Source: Methylobacterium sp. J-048 (GTDB lineage Bacteria; Pseudomonadota; Alphaproteobacteria; Rhizobiales; Beijerinckiaceae). From it: DNA of 64,000 bases. Both the position numbers and the translations under genes were made by a program. The notes under the pieces were generated by a model that had not been told where the DNA came from, searched no databases, and saw nothing but the letters and a program-made list of their open reading frames with translations. Where the stretch lies: the NCBI RefSeq assembly GCF_022829515.1, contig NZ_JAKSYL010000084.1, forward strand, positions 1 to 64,000, read 5' to 3'. This document shows positions 1-8,965 of this stretch, one piece after another (the stretch's first letter is position 1; the number at the start of each line of letters is the position of its first letter).

Positions 1-1299
1 ACCCTTGACCTCGGCGGCGACCACCGCGAAGCCGCGGCCGGCCTCTCCGGCCCGGGCCGCCTCGATCGTGGCGTTGAGCGCCAGCAGATTGGTCTGCTCG
101 GCGATCACCGAGATGATCCGCACGACCTCGCCGATCCGCTCGGCCACGGAGGCCAGCCCCTGGATCTGCCGATCGGTGCGCTCGGCCTCGCCGACGGCTT
201 GAAGCGCGATCTCAGCCGATTTGGAGACCTGGTCGCCGATCTCCGCGATCGAGGCCGATAGCTCCTCGGTGGCGGCGGCCACGGTCTGGACATTGGCCGA
301 GGCCTGCTGCGCCGCATCCGCGGCCGAACCGGTCTGCCGGGCGGTCGCGGATGCGGTCTCCGACATAGCCCGGCAGGCCTCCCGCATCCCGGCCGCTGCC
401 GTATCAACTTTTTGCAGGAGGTCGCTCGCGCTCTGGTCGAAGCTGCGGCTCGTCTCCTCGATCCAGCGGGCGCGCTCCTCGCGCTTCGCCTGTTCGGCGA
501 GCTGGTCGGCGGACAGGGTCTGCGCCTGGATCATGCTGTCCCGGAACACGCCGGCCGCGGCGGCCATCTGGCCGATCTCGTCGCGCCGGCCGATCCCCGG
601 GATCGCGATGGCGAGCTCGCCCGCCGCGAGTCGGCGCAGGGCCGCCGTGAAGGCGCTCAACGGCTTGGTGATGCTGCGGGCGAGCAGGATTCCAGCCACC
701 ACGATCCCGCTGAGGATCGGGATCAGCCAGAACAACGTCTGGATCAGCCGCTGGCGGCTCAACGCGTAGATGTCGTCCACGTAGAGCGACGCGTTGACGG
801 ACCATTGCCAGGGCGCGAAGCCCAGCGAGTAGGCGACTTTGGGCGCGGGCTCGGCCTCACCGGGCCGCGGCCAGCGATACTCGGTGAAGCCGCCTCCCGC
901 TTGCCCACGCTCGACCATCTGCCCGACGAAGGTCGCCTTCATCTCTTCGTCGCTGCGGCTCTTGGTGCCCTCGATCTTCGGATCGGGGTGAACGACAACG
1001 CGTCCCCATTGGCCCGGCTCGGTATTGTAGACAAAGATATACTCGTTCCCATTGAACCGGATCGACCGCAGGGCATCGGCAGCCCGTCGCTTCGCCTCGT
1101 CCTGGGTGATCGTCCCGGCCTCGGCCTGCTTGGCCAGGGCCACCACGATGCTGTGCGCCGACTCGACCTGATGGCGGATGACGGCCTTCCGTCCATCCAT
1201 CAGGATACCTTCAACGGATCTGAACTCGACAAGTAAGATCGCTACAAATGCAAGCAAAAATCCACCAAGAATAAGGAGTATCTTTTTGCCGATTGTCAT
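1..1299 (-). CDS. Methyl-accepting chemotaxis protein, 3' end beyond the window
   Basis: Chemoreceptor that would pass periplasmic ligand binding to CheA/CheW. The frame is open from an ATG at 1299 to the window edge (433 codons, no stop), with an AAAGGA ribosome site about 10 bases upstream. Visible parts: TM1 at about residues 7-26, a periplasmic single-Cache-like domain at about 35-180 (YIFVYN and a VVHPDP segment typical of sCache_2), TM2 at about 187-210, a HAMP segment after it (SITKPLSAF), and the signalling helix hairpin, where [19 protein letters not shown] is the conserved tip. The remaining descending helix is cut off. The ligand cannot be inferred. The gene stands alone, with no che gene beside it. 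Confidence 0.95.
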   Translation of the reverse strand, partial: MTIGKKILLILGGFLLAFVAILLVEFRSVEGILMDGRKAVIRHQVESAHSIVVALAKQAEAGTITQDEAKRRAADALRSIRFNGNEYIFVYNTEPGQWGRVVVHPDPKIEGTKSRSDEEMKATFVGQMVERGQAGGGFTEYRWPRPGEAEPAPKVAYSLGFAPWQWSVNASLYVDDIYALSRQRLIQTLFWLIPILSGIVVAGILLARSITKPLSAFTAALRRLAAGELAIAIPGIGRRDEIGQMAAAAGVFRDSMIQAQTLSADQLAEQAKREERARWIEETSRSFDQSASDLLQKVDTAAAGMREACRAMSETASATARQTGSAADAAQQASANVQTVAAATEELSASIAEIGDQVSKSAEIALQAVGEAERTDRQIQGLASVAERIGEVVRIISVIAEQTNLLALNATIEAARAGEAGRGFAVVAAEVKG

Positions 1300-2054
1300 C
1301 GATAAAATTCCTTTGATCGATTCCTGAAATCTGAACTCGATATATTTTTCTCTTTCATGCCATGATCTTTACAGATTCAATCCGCCACTATCAAGTAGTT
1401 CGGCAAATAATTTCAGTCCACTCATCGACGGATGTGCCGCCCGAAAGTCGCTCAACTCTCGGGTGTCGAGACTGAGATCTCGAGGATTCGAGCCGGATTC
1501 CTCTTCCGGGCCTTGAACGCCGCGCTGCGAGCCGGCCGGCGCTGCACCAACCGGCCCCCAAAGAGGTGGGCGACAGGAACGCGGGCGGCGCCGTTCGAGG
1601 ACCGCGCTGCCGTGGTATCGGCGGTCCCTTCTCTCGACTCGCAGGACCATACCCGCCGCGGACGGACCGCAGGACAACACGGATCTGGCACGTGACGGGG
1701 GCTGAGACTTGCGGCGCAGTTCCGGGATGGCGGTTTTCGGTCGCTCCGATGACGGAGCGGTGTGACTGAAAGCATATCCTACATCTAGCAACAGCTTAAG
1801 CTATGCCTATGGCAAGATACATCTAGAATGTAGCAGCTTACAGCCCGCGCATAAAAACAAAACGAGACAGGCTAGGCCATCATTGCGAGTGATGGGACGG
1901 AATGCTTCACGCGCCGCAGAATCGTGCAAGCTCCGCAGCCGAGGAAGTGGATCCGATCGGGATCTTGATTTCTTCGAATGAGTCCGCATATCGCGGACAT
2001 GGCTGAGGGACAGGCCCCGGCTGAAATGCGGGACAGCCCCCAGGATAGCTCCCT
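1300..2054. other. Gene-poor accessory spacer upstream of dusA
   Basis: About 750 bases without a convincing intact gene. It contains the dusA 5'-end duplicate (1571-1769, separate entry). The stretch at about 1770-1870 is clearly AT-richer than the rest of the window. There an imperfect inverted repeat pairs CTACATCTAG (about 1780) with CTAGAATGTAG (about 1830), flanking AGCTTAAGCT, and the octamer ACATCTAG occurs twice. Short open frames on both strands here look like chance frames. The composition and the duplicated dusA end suggest remains of an integrated element. Confidence 0.5.
1571..1769 (+). pseudogene. Degraded duplicate of the dusA promoter region and first codons
   Basis: Bases 1571-1751 align without large gaps to 2562-2747, the leader and start of intact dusA. 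Shared blocks include CCGTGGTATC in the leader, GCTGAGACTTGCGGCGCA and TTCCGGGATGGCGGTT in the coding part, and GTCGCTCCGATGA. In the dusA frame this copy reads GTG (1692), then AETCGAVPGWRFSVAPM, followed by TERCD and a TGA at 1767-1769, so it leaves homology just after the conserved FSVAPM motif and encodes only 25 codons. It is in the same orientation as dusA and about 1 kb upstream. The arrangement resembles the duplicated attachment site left by elements that integrate into the 5' end of dusA. No integrase gene remains nearby. Confidence 0.7.
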
Positions 2055-2234
2055 ATGACCGACGCGACGCCGAACCTCGATTTTCAAGAGCAGGTCGCTC
2101 GGATCGAGCGCAACCAAGCTGAAACGCGGAAATTCAGTCGCGAAGCATCGATCGCTCCTTTCACCGCGGGAGCGGCGGTTGCGGGCGGTGCCGCTGCCGC
2201 CGTGGTTGCCTTCCAAAAATTTCTCGGGGCATGA
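2055..2234 (+). CDS. Small protein with a C-terminal Ala/Gly-rich hydrophobic segment (59 aa)
   Basis: Hypothetical. ATG at 2055, TGA at 2232-2234. The N-terminal 35 residues are polar and charged (DFQEQVARIERNQAETRKF, probably helical), followed by a hydrophobic stretch FTAGAAVAGGAAAAVVAF at about residues 36-53 that could be a single membrane helix, then a short KFLGA tail. Its stop overlaps the next start as ATGA, so the two small genes are probably translated together. It lies between the two dusA 5' copies and may be cargo of the element that left them. No family recognised. Confidence 0.6.
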   Translation: MTDATPNLDFQEQVARIERNQAETRKFSREASIAPFTAGAAVAGGAAAAVVAFQKFLGA

Positions 2235-2452
2235 CCCCCGACCGCTTTCGCGCGTGCGTCAGCCTGTTGCGTTGGACGCAACGGGGCCTCGCCGATGCGC
2301 TCCACTGCGATGACCGCCTCGTGAGGCGCTGGGCCGCCGGGACGGCCGACATTCCCGTGAGCGTGGCGGCATGGCTCGAAACTTTGGCACAATGCCACGA
2401 GGCGACTCCGCCGCCGACCGGATGGAAGCGCCGGACGGGCGCGCTCACGTAG
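2231..2452 (+). CDS. Small helix-turn-helix protein (73 aa)
   Basis: Likely a small DNA-binding protein. The stretch from about residue 5 to 45 (FRACVSLLRWTQRGLADALH, then DDRLVRRWAAG) has the pattern of an XRE-like helix-turn-helix, with turn and recognition helix around residues 20-38. The C-terminal end is short and basic. The start overlaps the stop of the 59-residue gene by ATGA, indicating a two-gene operon. It sits between the dusA 5' duplicate and intact dusA, so it could be a leftover regulator or excision factor of an integrated element; that role is inference. The target is unknown. Confidence 0.65.
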   Translation: MTPDRFRACVSLLRWTQRGLADALHCDDRLVRRWAAGTADIPVSVAAWLETLAQCHEATPPPTGWKRRTGALT

Positions 2453-2687
2453 CGAAAACGGAAGACTTGGAACCGGGCCGGCGATCGGCGCTCGTTCCGC
2501 TTTCAAGGGCGCATCGCGTCTGATCGCGACCGGGGCGGCCGCGTGTGGCCTCACAACCGATGAACGACAGGGCCGCGGGTGGCGCTGTTCGCGGGCCGCC
2601 GGGCCGTGGTATCAGCGGCCTCTCCGCCCGGCCCGCAGGACGAGACCCGACGCGGGCGGCGCTCGGAGCAACACGGATTGGGCACAC

Positions 2688-3704
<1,017 letters not shown>

Positions 3705-3719
3705 ACGCCCCCATCGCCC

Positions 3720-4412
3720 TCAAGGCGGACTCAGGATCAGCCGGTCGCCCCGGACCTCGTAGGCGGACAGGCGCGTCAGGAAGGTCTGGCCCAGCAGGTT
3801 GCCGGCGAGCGATCCCGGCCGCGCCACCATGGCGTTCACCCGGCGCTCGGTGATCGTGCCGATGCGCAGCGAATCCAGCTGGATCGGCGCCGCATAGGCG
3901 AGGCCGTTGGCCGTGGACACCCGGGCGGTGAAGTCGGCCGGCGCCGGGGAGAGGCCCAGGGCGGCTGCGTTCTCGGCGGTCAGCACGACGCTGCTCGCCC
4001 CGGTATCGAACAGGAATTGCTGCACCCGGCCGTTGACCTCGGCGTCGATCCGGAAATCGCCGTCCGCCCGCCGGGTGATCGTCACGCTGCCGCCGGCCCC
4101 CGACACGGCCGAGCCCGGCCGCAGATCGCCGAGCACCCGGGCGCCGACGCCCTGGATCCGGTCGCGCTCGCCGTAGCCGATGACCAGGGCGAGCCCGATC
4201 AGCGCCCAGGCGAAGAGCGCGCGCAGGTTCGGGCCGAGCGCGGCCGTGAACTGCCGCCAATAGCCGGCGACCACCAGGGCCAGGATGCCCCCGGTCGAGG
4301 CCAGGGCGGCGAGGTGGTCGGGCTCGATCACGCCGCCGAGACTGTCGCTGCCGTCGCTGAAGACCAGCACGGCCGTCACCAGTGCGATAGCGGCGAGCCC
4401 GAGATAGATCAT
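3720..4412 (-). CDS. Membrane-anchored retropepsin-like aspartic protease, TIGR02281 type
   Basis: Clan AA aspartic protease, usually a single-domain retropepsin fold that dimerises. The start is taken at ATG 4412 (MIYLGLAAIALV); a TTG at 4433 is possible. Hydrophobic segments lie at about residues 2-18, 38-51 and 66-80. The protease domain starts at about 110, with the active-site triad FDTGASSVV (Asp136-Thr-Gly138) and the second hydrophobic strand NLLGQTFL that follows it in this family. 230 residues is usual. The likely active site faces the periplasm. Substrates are unknown for most members. A near-perfect palindrome (about 4434-4470) lies directly upstream of the gene. Confidence 0.85.
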   Translation of the reverse strand: MIYLGLAAIALVTAVLVFSDGSDSLGGVIEPDHLAALASTGGILALVVAGYWRQFTAALGPNLRALFAWALIGLALVIGYGERDRIQGVGARVLGDLRPGSAVSGAGGSVTITRRADGDFRIDAEVNGRVQQFLFDTGASSVVLTAENAAALGLSPAPADFTARVSTANGLAYAAPIQLDSLRIGTITERRVNAMVARPGSLAGNLLGQTFLTRLSAYEVRGDRLILSPP

Positions 4413-4433
4413 GACGTCAGCGGCTCCGCTCAA

Positions 4434-4470
4434 TCATCGTTCCGGATCCTGGATCCGGGACGATGATTCC
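4434..4470. repeat. Palindrome upstream of the aspartic protease gene
   Basis: ATCATCGTTCCGGATCC is followed after two bases by GGATCCGGGACGATGAT, giving a long nearly perfect stem. Its ends (ATCATCGT / ACGATGAT) resemble the arms of the dispersed palindrome 15 bases further on (4485-4530), so it may belong to the same intergenic repeat family. It could act as a terminator-like hairpin between the DUF1289 gene and the protease gene, both on the minus strand. Confidence 0.55.
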
Positions 4471-4484
4471 GGTCTTTGATGGCG

Positions 4485-4530
4485 CATCATCCGTTCCCGA
4501 AAGCCGGCGACCACCTTTCGGGATGATGCT
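4485..4530. repeat. Dispersed palindromic repeat, family D, copy 1
   Basis: Imperfect palindrome with arms GCATCATCCGTTCCCGAAAG and CTTTCGGGATGATGC. A second copy with the same arms lies at 35424-35472. On the minus strand this copy supplies the last 14 or so codons of the DUF1289 gene, reading HHPERWSPAFGNG and stop. Copy 2 read the same way gives HHRPERWWLAFGKR, so the reading is repeat-derived. Confidence 0.75.
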
Positions 4531-4723
4531 CGAGGGGCATCAAACCGGCCGCGCGCATCCGGGCCCCGAGCCCGGCCATGACGGCGCGGCGCTCGGCCTC
4601 CGGCATCCCGCCCCAGGTGGCGATCTCGTCGCGGGTACGCCCGCAGCCGCAGCACAGCCCGCTGCCGGCGTCGAGCACGCAGACCTTGGTGCAGGGAGAC
4701 GAGGGTTTGGGCGCGGGCGACAT
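4487..4723 (-). CDS. DUF1289 domain protein with a repeat-derived C terminus
   Basis: Small cysteine-rich protein (78 residues from ATG 4723). The DUF1289 signature is clear: SPCTKVCVLDAGSGLCCGC, then TRDEIATWGGMPEAERRAVM. The cysteines (C..C..CC.C) probably bind a metal; the family is often encoded near Fe-S or flavin enzymes and has no established function. The start is placed at 4723 because AAGGA lies about 8 bases upstream; an ATG at 4759 adds 12 unconserved residues. The final residues HHPERWSPAFGNG come from dispersed palindrome D. Confidence 0.85.
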   Translation of the reverse strand: MSPAPKPSSPCTKVCVLDAGSGLCCGCGRTRDEIATWGGMPEAERRAVMAGLGARMRAAGLMPLEHHPERWSPAFGNG

Positions 4724-4774
4724 CGCCGATCCTTGGCCGAGGGATCGTGGCCCGATCAAGACCTGATCAAGACC

Positions 4775-5176
4775 TCATGGCGCGAATGGCGGCACGCTTG
4801 GCCATTCCGCCTCGACCAGAAGACCGCCCACGAGGCTCCTTACGCAGCGCCGACCATCGAGAGTCATCGCGACGTGCTGTCCCGGTGCGGTCCTGCGGAT
4901 GGTGTCGGCGATGTCCGCGACCCGCGCCATCACAGCTGAGCGGCGATTGAGGGGCAAGGCCACGACGGTGAGCGTACGTCCGGCGAGGCTCTGCTGGTCT
5001 CCGATATTCTTGTCGTTCGTCACCAGGACGGCATAGCCCGCGGCCTCCACGGCCCGGATCAGGGCACCGTTGCTGATGCTCTGCCAGGCCGCCCTGAAGC
5101 GATCGGCATCCACGCCATGGGCCCGCAGCGCGTCCACGGGTTGCCTCGGCAAACCCTCGTCGAGAACCACCCTCAC
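4775..5176 (-). CDS. DUF5615-type PIN-like protein, putative toxin
   Basis: 133 residues of the DUF5615 (Mut7-C/PIN-like) family, commonly the toxin half of a pair with DUF433. Visible features: N-terminal VVLDEGLPRQ with the first acidic residue of the PIN-like active site, the central VLVTNDKNIGDQQ motif (conserved TND-D pattern), and LTVVALPLNRRS after it. PIN-like domains are predicted metal-dependent RNases; activity here is inferred. The GTG start at 5176 overlaps the upstream DUF433 stop (GTGA), so translation is coupled. The C-terminal tail is longer than the core domain needs. Confidence 0.75.
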   Translation of the reverse strand: MRVVLDEGLPRQPVDALRAHGVDADRFRAAWQSISNGALIRAVEAAGYAVLVTNDKNIGDQQSLAGRTLTVVALPLNRRSAVMARVADIADTIRRTAPGQHVAMTLDGRRCVRSLVGGLLVEAEWPSVPPFAP

Positions 5177-5415
5177 GCCGCTTCCGAACCCGCCAGAGAC
5201 CGGGACATGAGCGTGAGGACCCGAACCACGTCGTCCTTATCCAGCGTCTGATAGGCGTCCACGATCTCGTCGACCGAGAGGCCGTCGGCCAGGTTCTCGA
5301 ACAGCACCCCGACGGGCACGCGGGTGCCTCGGAAGACGCGTCGGCCGCCCAGAATTTCGGGATCCGAGGTGATGAGTTCCTCGAGGGTCGGTCCGCGCTG
5401 CGAATCGGCCGGCAT
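5173..5415 (-). CDS. DUF433 family protein, putative antitoxin
   Basis: 80-residue DUF433 protein with a winged-helix-like fold. The sequence ITSDPEILGGRRVFRGTRVP followed by VGVLFENLADG and VDEIVDAYQ is the complete family signature. The start is taken at ATG 5415, just before the conserved region; an upstream ATG pair at 5463 would add 16 residues. It overlaps the DUF5615 gene by four bases, the usual antitoxin-first order. It probably binds the toxin and represses the operon, by analogy with characterised pairs. Confidence 0.8.
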   Translation of the reverse strand: MPADSQRGPTLEELITSDPEILGGRRVFRGTRVPVGVLFENLADGLSVDEIVDAYQTLDKDDVVRVLTLMSRSLAGSEAA

Positions 5416-5483
5416 GGCGATGGCTCCACGGCTTGCGACAGGTCGCCTGTCCGAAGCCATCATGTCGGAACCGCCGACCGGCC

Positions 5484-6308
5484 TCAATCCGCCAGAGCCG
5501 CCACCAGGGCGAGCAGCGCGGCGATCTCGGACAGCTGCTGGCAGGCGCCGACCACGTCGCCGGTCTGCCCGCCGATCTTGTGCCGGGCGAGGCGGGTCAG
5601 CGCGAGGGCCGCCAGGCCGGCGCACAGGATCGCCAGCGCGACGCCGCGGAGCGGCAGGCCGAGGATCACACCGGCGAGCGCAACCACGAGAAAGCTGCCG
5701 AGGGCGACCCACAGGCTCGCGCGATCCGGGCGGCCGACCGCGGCGGAGAGGCCTCCGGGCCGAGCCGGCGGCAGCAGCACCATCGGGGCGAGCGCCGCGA
5801 ACCGCGACAGGGCAGCAACCAGGATCAGCGCGGTCGCGGCCCCATAGCCGGTACGGTCGAGGAGCGTCGCCAGCGCGCCGATGCGGAGCGCCAGCGCCAG
5901 GACCAAGGCCGCCCCGCCATAGGCGCCGATCCGGCTGTCGCGCATGATCTCCAGGCGCCGTTCGAGGGTGGCCCCGCCACCGAAGCCGTCGGCGACATCG
6001 GCCAGGCCATCCTCGTGGAGCGCGCCCGTGGCCAGGACCATGACGGCGACCGCCAGGGTCGCGGCCAGGAACGGCCCGAGCCCGATCCACCAGCCCCCCG
6101 CCAGCACCAGGGCGGCGGGCAGGGCCAGGATCACGCCGGCCAGCGGCAGCATCCGGGGCAGGGCGGTGAAATCGGGGACCCGGTGCGGGTCCGGCTCACC
6201 GGGCAGTTGCGGCACGGGCAGGCGGGAGTAGAACCGCAGGCACCCGGCGAGGTCGTAGAGGGCGCCGCGCCCGGGCCAGTCGGCCTCCCCGCCGGTCTGC
6301 CTGTCCAT
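5484..6308 (-). CDS. cobS: Adenosylcobinamide-GDP ribazoletransferase CobS
   Basis: Integral membrane enzyme joining adenosylcobinamide-GDP and alpha-ribazole (phosphate) in the last step of cobalamin synthesis. 274 residues from ATG 6308. Family signatures: LRFYSRLPVP near the N terminus, ATGALHEDGLADVADGFGGG (Mg/GDP-binding acidic cluster), RDSRIGAYGG, and a C-terminal RHKIGGQTGDVVGACQQL. Several hydrophobic helices alternate with these loops. It is divergent from cobT, its pathway partner, across a 133-base spacer in which no cobalamin riboswitch was recognised. Confidence 0.95.
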   Translation of the reverse strand: MDRQTGGEADWPGRGALYDLAGCLRFYSRLPVPQLPGEPDPHRVPDFTALPRMLPLAGVILALPAALVLAGGWWIGLGPFLAATLAVAVMVLATGALHEDGLADVADGFGGGATLERRLEIMRDSRIGAYGGAALVLALALRIGALATLLDRTGYGAATALILVAALSRFAALAPMVLLPPARPGGLSAAVGRPDRASLWVALGSFLVVALAGVILGLPLRGVALAILCAGLAALALTRLARHKIGGQTGDVVGACQQLSEIAALLALVAALAD

Positions 6309-6441
6309 CGCGGTCTCTCCCCCGCCGCCCCCCGGCGGGGCGAGCCGATCGCGAGCGGTCGGGCGGCGCAGGATCACTATAGTCGCCCCGATACGCCGTC
6401 GTCTCGCCGTTCGCGGGCGCCCACAGGAAATCATCGCCGTC

Positions 6442-7479
6442 ATGACCGACGCCACCAAGACTGATCCGGCCCCGTTCGACGACATCCGCAACCTGCTCAA
6501 GGCGATGCCGGGTCCCGACCGGGACGCGCAGGAGGCGGTGGCCGCCCGGGACGCGACCCTGACCAAGCCGGCGGGTTCGCTCGGGCGGCTGGAAGACCTC
6601 GTGTCCTGGCTGGCGGCCTGGCAGGGCAAGGCGCCGCCGAGCCTCGACCGGCCGCTGGTCTGCGTCTTCGCCGGCAGCCACGGGGTGACCCGCAAGGGCG
6701 TCTCGGCCTTCCCGGACGCGGTCAACCGCCAGATGCTCGACAACTTCGCGGCGGGCGGGGCGGCGATCAACCAGATCTGCGCGGCCTACGGGCTCGGCTT
6801 CAAGGTGTTCGACCTCGCCCTCGACATGCCGACCGGCGACATCACCGAGGGCCCGGCGCTGGACGAGCGCGCCACCGTGGCGACCATGGCGTTCGGCATG
6901 GAGGCAGTGGCCGCCGGCACCGATTGCCTCGGCATCGGCGAGATGGGCATCGGCAACACCACCGTGGCGGCCGCCCTCTATGCCGCCCTGTTCGGCGGCG
7001 AGCCCGCCCACTGGGTCGGGCGCGGCACCGGCATCGATCAGGACGGCCTCGCCCGGAAGGTCGCGGCCGTGGAGGCGGCGCTCGCGCACCATGCCGGCCA
7101 TCTCGGGGACCCGCTCCAGGTGCTCGCCCGGCTCGGCGGCCGCGAGATCGCCGCCATGGCCGGGGCGATCCTGGCCGCGCGCCTGCAGCGCATCCCGGTG
7201 GTGATCGACGGCTACGTCGCCACCGCGGCGGCGGCCCTGCTCCACGCCGCCGACCCGACCGCGCTCGACCATTGCCTGGCCGGCCACGTCTCGGCCGAGG
7301 GCGTCCACGCGGAGGTGCTGGAACGGCTCGGCCTCGTGCCGCTGCTGGCGCTGGGGATGCGGCTCGGCGAGGGATCGGGAGCCGCCATGGCGATCGGCCT
7401 GCTCAAGGGCGCGCTCGCCTGCCACACCGGCATGGCGTCCTTCGCCCAGGCGGGGGTTTCGGGCAAGAGCGGCGGGTAG
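6442..7479 (+). CDS. cobT: Nicotinate-nucleotide--dimethylbenzimidazole phosphoribosyltransferase CobT
   Basis: Makes alpha-ribazole 5'-phosphate from NaMN and the lower-ligand base, feeding CobS. 345 residues, normal length. Motifs: TKPAGSLGRLEDL, VFAGSHGVTRKGVSAFP, GEMGIGNTTVAAAL (phosphate/ribose binding) and the C-terminal MRLGEGSGAAMAIGLLKGA, where Glu310 is the family's catalytic base. The ATG at 6442 follows an AGGAA about 15 bases upstream. Divergent partner cobS indicates joint control of nucleotide-loop assembly. Confidence 0.96.
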   Translation: MTDATKTDPAPFDDIRNLLKAMPGPDRDAQEAVAARDATLTKPAGSLGRLEDLVSWLAAWQGKAPPSLDRPLVCVFAGSHGVTRKGVSAFPDAVNRQMLDNFAAGGAAINQICAAYGLGFKVFDLALDMPTGDITEGPALDERATVATMAFGMEAVAAGTDCLGIGEMGIGNTTVAAALYAALFGGEPAHWVGRGTGIDQDGLARKVAAVEAALAHHAGHLGDPLQVLARLGGREIAAMAGAILAARLQRIPVVIDGYVATAAAALLHAADPTALDHCLAGHVSAEGVHAEVLERLGLVPLLALGMRLGEGSGAAMAIGLLKGALACHTGMASFAQAGVSGKSGG

Positions 7480-7557
7480 GCGCGCGAGCCACGTTTCGAT
7501 GCTATATCGGGTCGACCCGATAACGGATCCATCGATCCCGCGTCCCCCACCAGATCA

Positions 7558-7680
7558 CCTCATCCTGAGGTGGCGCAGCGAAGCGGAGCCCTCGAAGGAG
7601 GGCTCCAAGACTCGCGGCGGTCCCTGGAGGGCTCCTTCGAGGCCCGTCGATCTCCGATCGCCGGTCACCTCAGGATGAGG
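7558..7680. repeat. Dispersed palindromic repeat, family A, copy 1
   Basis: Outer arms CCTCATCCTGAGGTG and CACCTCAGGATGAGG enclose inner arms around CTCGAAGGAGGGCTCC and GGAGGGCTCCTTCGAGG. The reverse complement matches the element at 46696-46817 over its whole length. It fills most of the cobT-queD gap, so it probably forms a double hairpin in any readthrough transcript. Confidence 0.85.
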
Positions 7681-7709
7681 GCGCGGGTGGGATTGCTACG
7701 AAAAAAACG

Positions 7710-8066
7710 ATGAACATCACCCAAGCCTTCACCTTCGAGGCGGCCCACCGGCTGCCGAACGTGCCCGCCACGCATCGCTGCCACCGGATGCACGGGCATT
7801 CCTACCGGGTCGAGCTGACCGTCGCCGGACCCGTGGATCCCCATACCGGCTGGGTGATCGACTTCTACGACATCGAATCCATCTTCGGTCCGCTTCTGGC
7901 GCGGCTCGATCACCATTGCCTCAACGAGATCGAGGGGCTGGAGAACCCGACCGCGGAGAACATCGCGGCCTGGATCTGGCATCACCTGCGGCCGGACCTG
8001 CCGGGCCTTGCCCGGGTGCGGGTCGCGGAGACGCCGATGTCCTGGGCCGAGTACGATGGCGACTGA
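7710..8066 (+). CDS. queD: 6-carboxy-5,6,7,8-tetrahydropterin synthase QueD
   Basis: PTPS-fold enzyme converting 7,8-dihydroneopterin triphosphate to CPH4 in queuosine (preQ0) synthesis. 118 residues. Zinc-binding histidines are in FEAAHRLP and in [13 protein letters not shown], which also carries the catalytic cysteine; WVIDFYDIE and [19 protein letters not shown] hold the other conserved catalytic and pterin-binding residues, and the C-terminal [12 protein letters not shown] matches the family. It overlaps queC by 11 bases, forming an operon. queE and queF are not in the window. Confidence 0.95.
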   Translation: MNITQAFTFEAAHRLPNVPATHRCHRMHGHSYRVELTVAGPVDPHTGWVIDFYDIESIFGPLLARLDHHCLNEIEGLENPTAENIAAWIWHHLRPDLPGLARVRVAETPMSWAEYDGD

Positions 8067-8790
8067 CGCTGCGATCATCGGCGACCGGTCGGCGCTGGTG
8101 CTGTTCTCCGGCGGCCAGGATTCGGCCACCTGCCTCGCCTGGGCGCTCGACCGGTTCGACCATGTCGAGACCTTAGGGTTCGATTACGGCCAGCGGCACC
8201 GGGTCGAGCTCGACCGCCGGGCGATCCTGCGCGCCGGCATGGGCCGCGTCCAGCCGGCCTGGACCGCGCGCCTCGGCGAGGACCACACGGTCGCCCTCGA
8301 CGCTTTGGGAAAAATCTCCGAGACGGCGCTGACCCGGGATGCGGAGATCGGGTTCGAGGCGTCAGGCCTGCCCAACACCTTCGTGCCGGGGCGCAACCTC
8401 GTATTCCTGACCTTCGCGGCGGCGCTCGCCTATCGGCGCGGCATCCGGCACGTGGTCGGCGGCATGTGCGAGACCGACTATTCCGGCTATCCCGATTGCC
8501 GGGACGATACGATCAAGGCGCTGCAGGTCGCGCTGAATCTCGGCATGGAGCGCCGGTTCGTGCTGCACACGCCGCTGATGTGGCTCGACAAGGCGCAGAC
8601 CTGGAGCCTCGCCGAGGCGCTGGGCGGGCGCCCGCTGGTCGACCTGATCGTCGAGGACAGCCACACCTGCTATCTGGGCGAGCGCGGCGCGCGCCACGCC
8701 TGGGGCTACGGCTGCGGCACCTGCCCCGCCTGCCGCCTGCGGGCGGACGGGTTTTCGCGGTTCACCGCGAGTGGTGGGATCAGGGCTTGA
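8056..8790 (+). CDS. queC: 7-cyano-7-deazaguanine synthase QueC
   Basis: ATP-dependent ligase forming preQ0 from CDG and ammonia. 244 residues from ATG 8056. The PP-loop is [18 protein letters not shown]; substrate-site segments are [29 protein letters not shown] and [13 protein letters not shown]; the zinc site is the C-terminal [14 protein letters not shown] together with the cysteine in SHTCYLGE. The overlapping start within queD supports translational coupling. An upstream in-frame GTG at 8008 lies deep in queD and is not used here. Confidence 0.95.
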   Translation: MATDAAIIGDRSALVLFSGGQDSATCLAWALDRFDHVETLGFDYGQRHRVELDRRAILRAGMGRVQPAWTARLGEDHTVALDALGKISETALTRDAEIGFEASGLPNTFVPGRNLVFLTFAAALAYRRGIRHVVGGMCETDYSGYPDCRDDTIKALQVALNLGMERRFVLHTPLMWLDKAQTWSLAEALGGRPLVDLIVEDSHTCYLGERGARHAWGYGCGTCPACRLRADGFSRFTASGGIRA

Positions 8791-8965
8791 CGCCCATCGG
8801 CAAGTGGTGGGGTGGCTGCTTCCGACCCAACCCGGCCGCTCGGGTCTCCATGGACGCTTCCCATAAGCGGCCATTCGTCGGCCGTCCCGCAACTTCGCCT
8901 GAGGTATAGACAGTGGACGTTGTCGGCAGGGATCGTTCGCGTAGCACCGCCCGGTGGGACCAATC

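Noticed and set aside
1369-1791. A 140-codon minus-strand frame over the dusA duplicate
   Set aside because: Mirrors the antisense of the dusA leader: a similar frame occurs opposite intact dusA, so it is a by-product of the duplication, not a gene.
6309-6441. Cobalamin riboswitch between cobS and cobT
   Set aside because: The 133-base spacer is too short and shows no B12-box-like segment.
7681-7709. preQ1 riboswitch before queD
   Set aside because: The leader is almost entirely the family A palindrome, and only about 29 bases remain with no preQ1 aptamer pattern.
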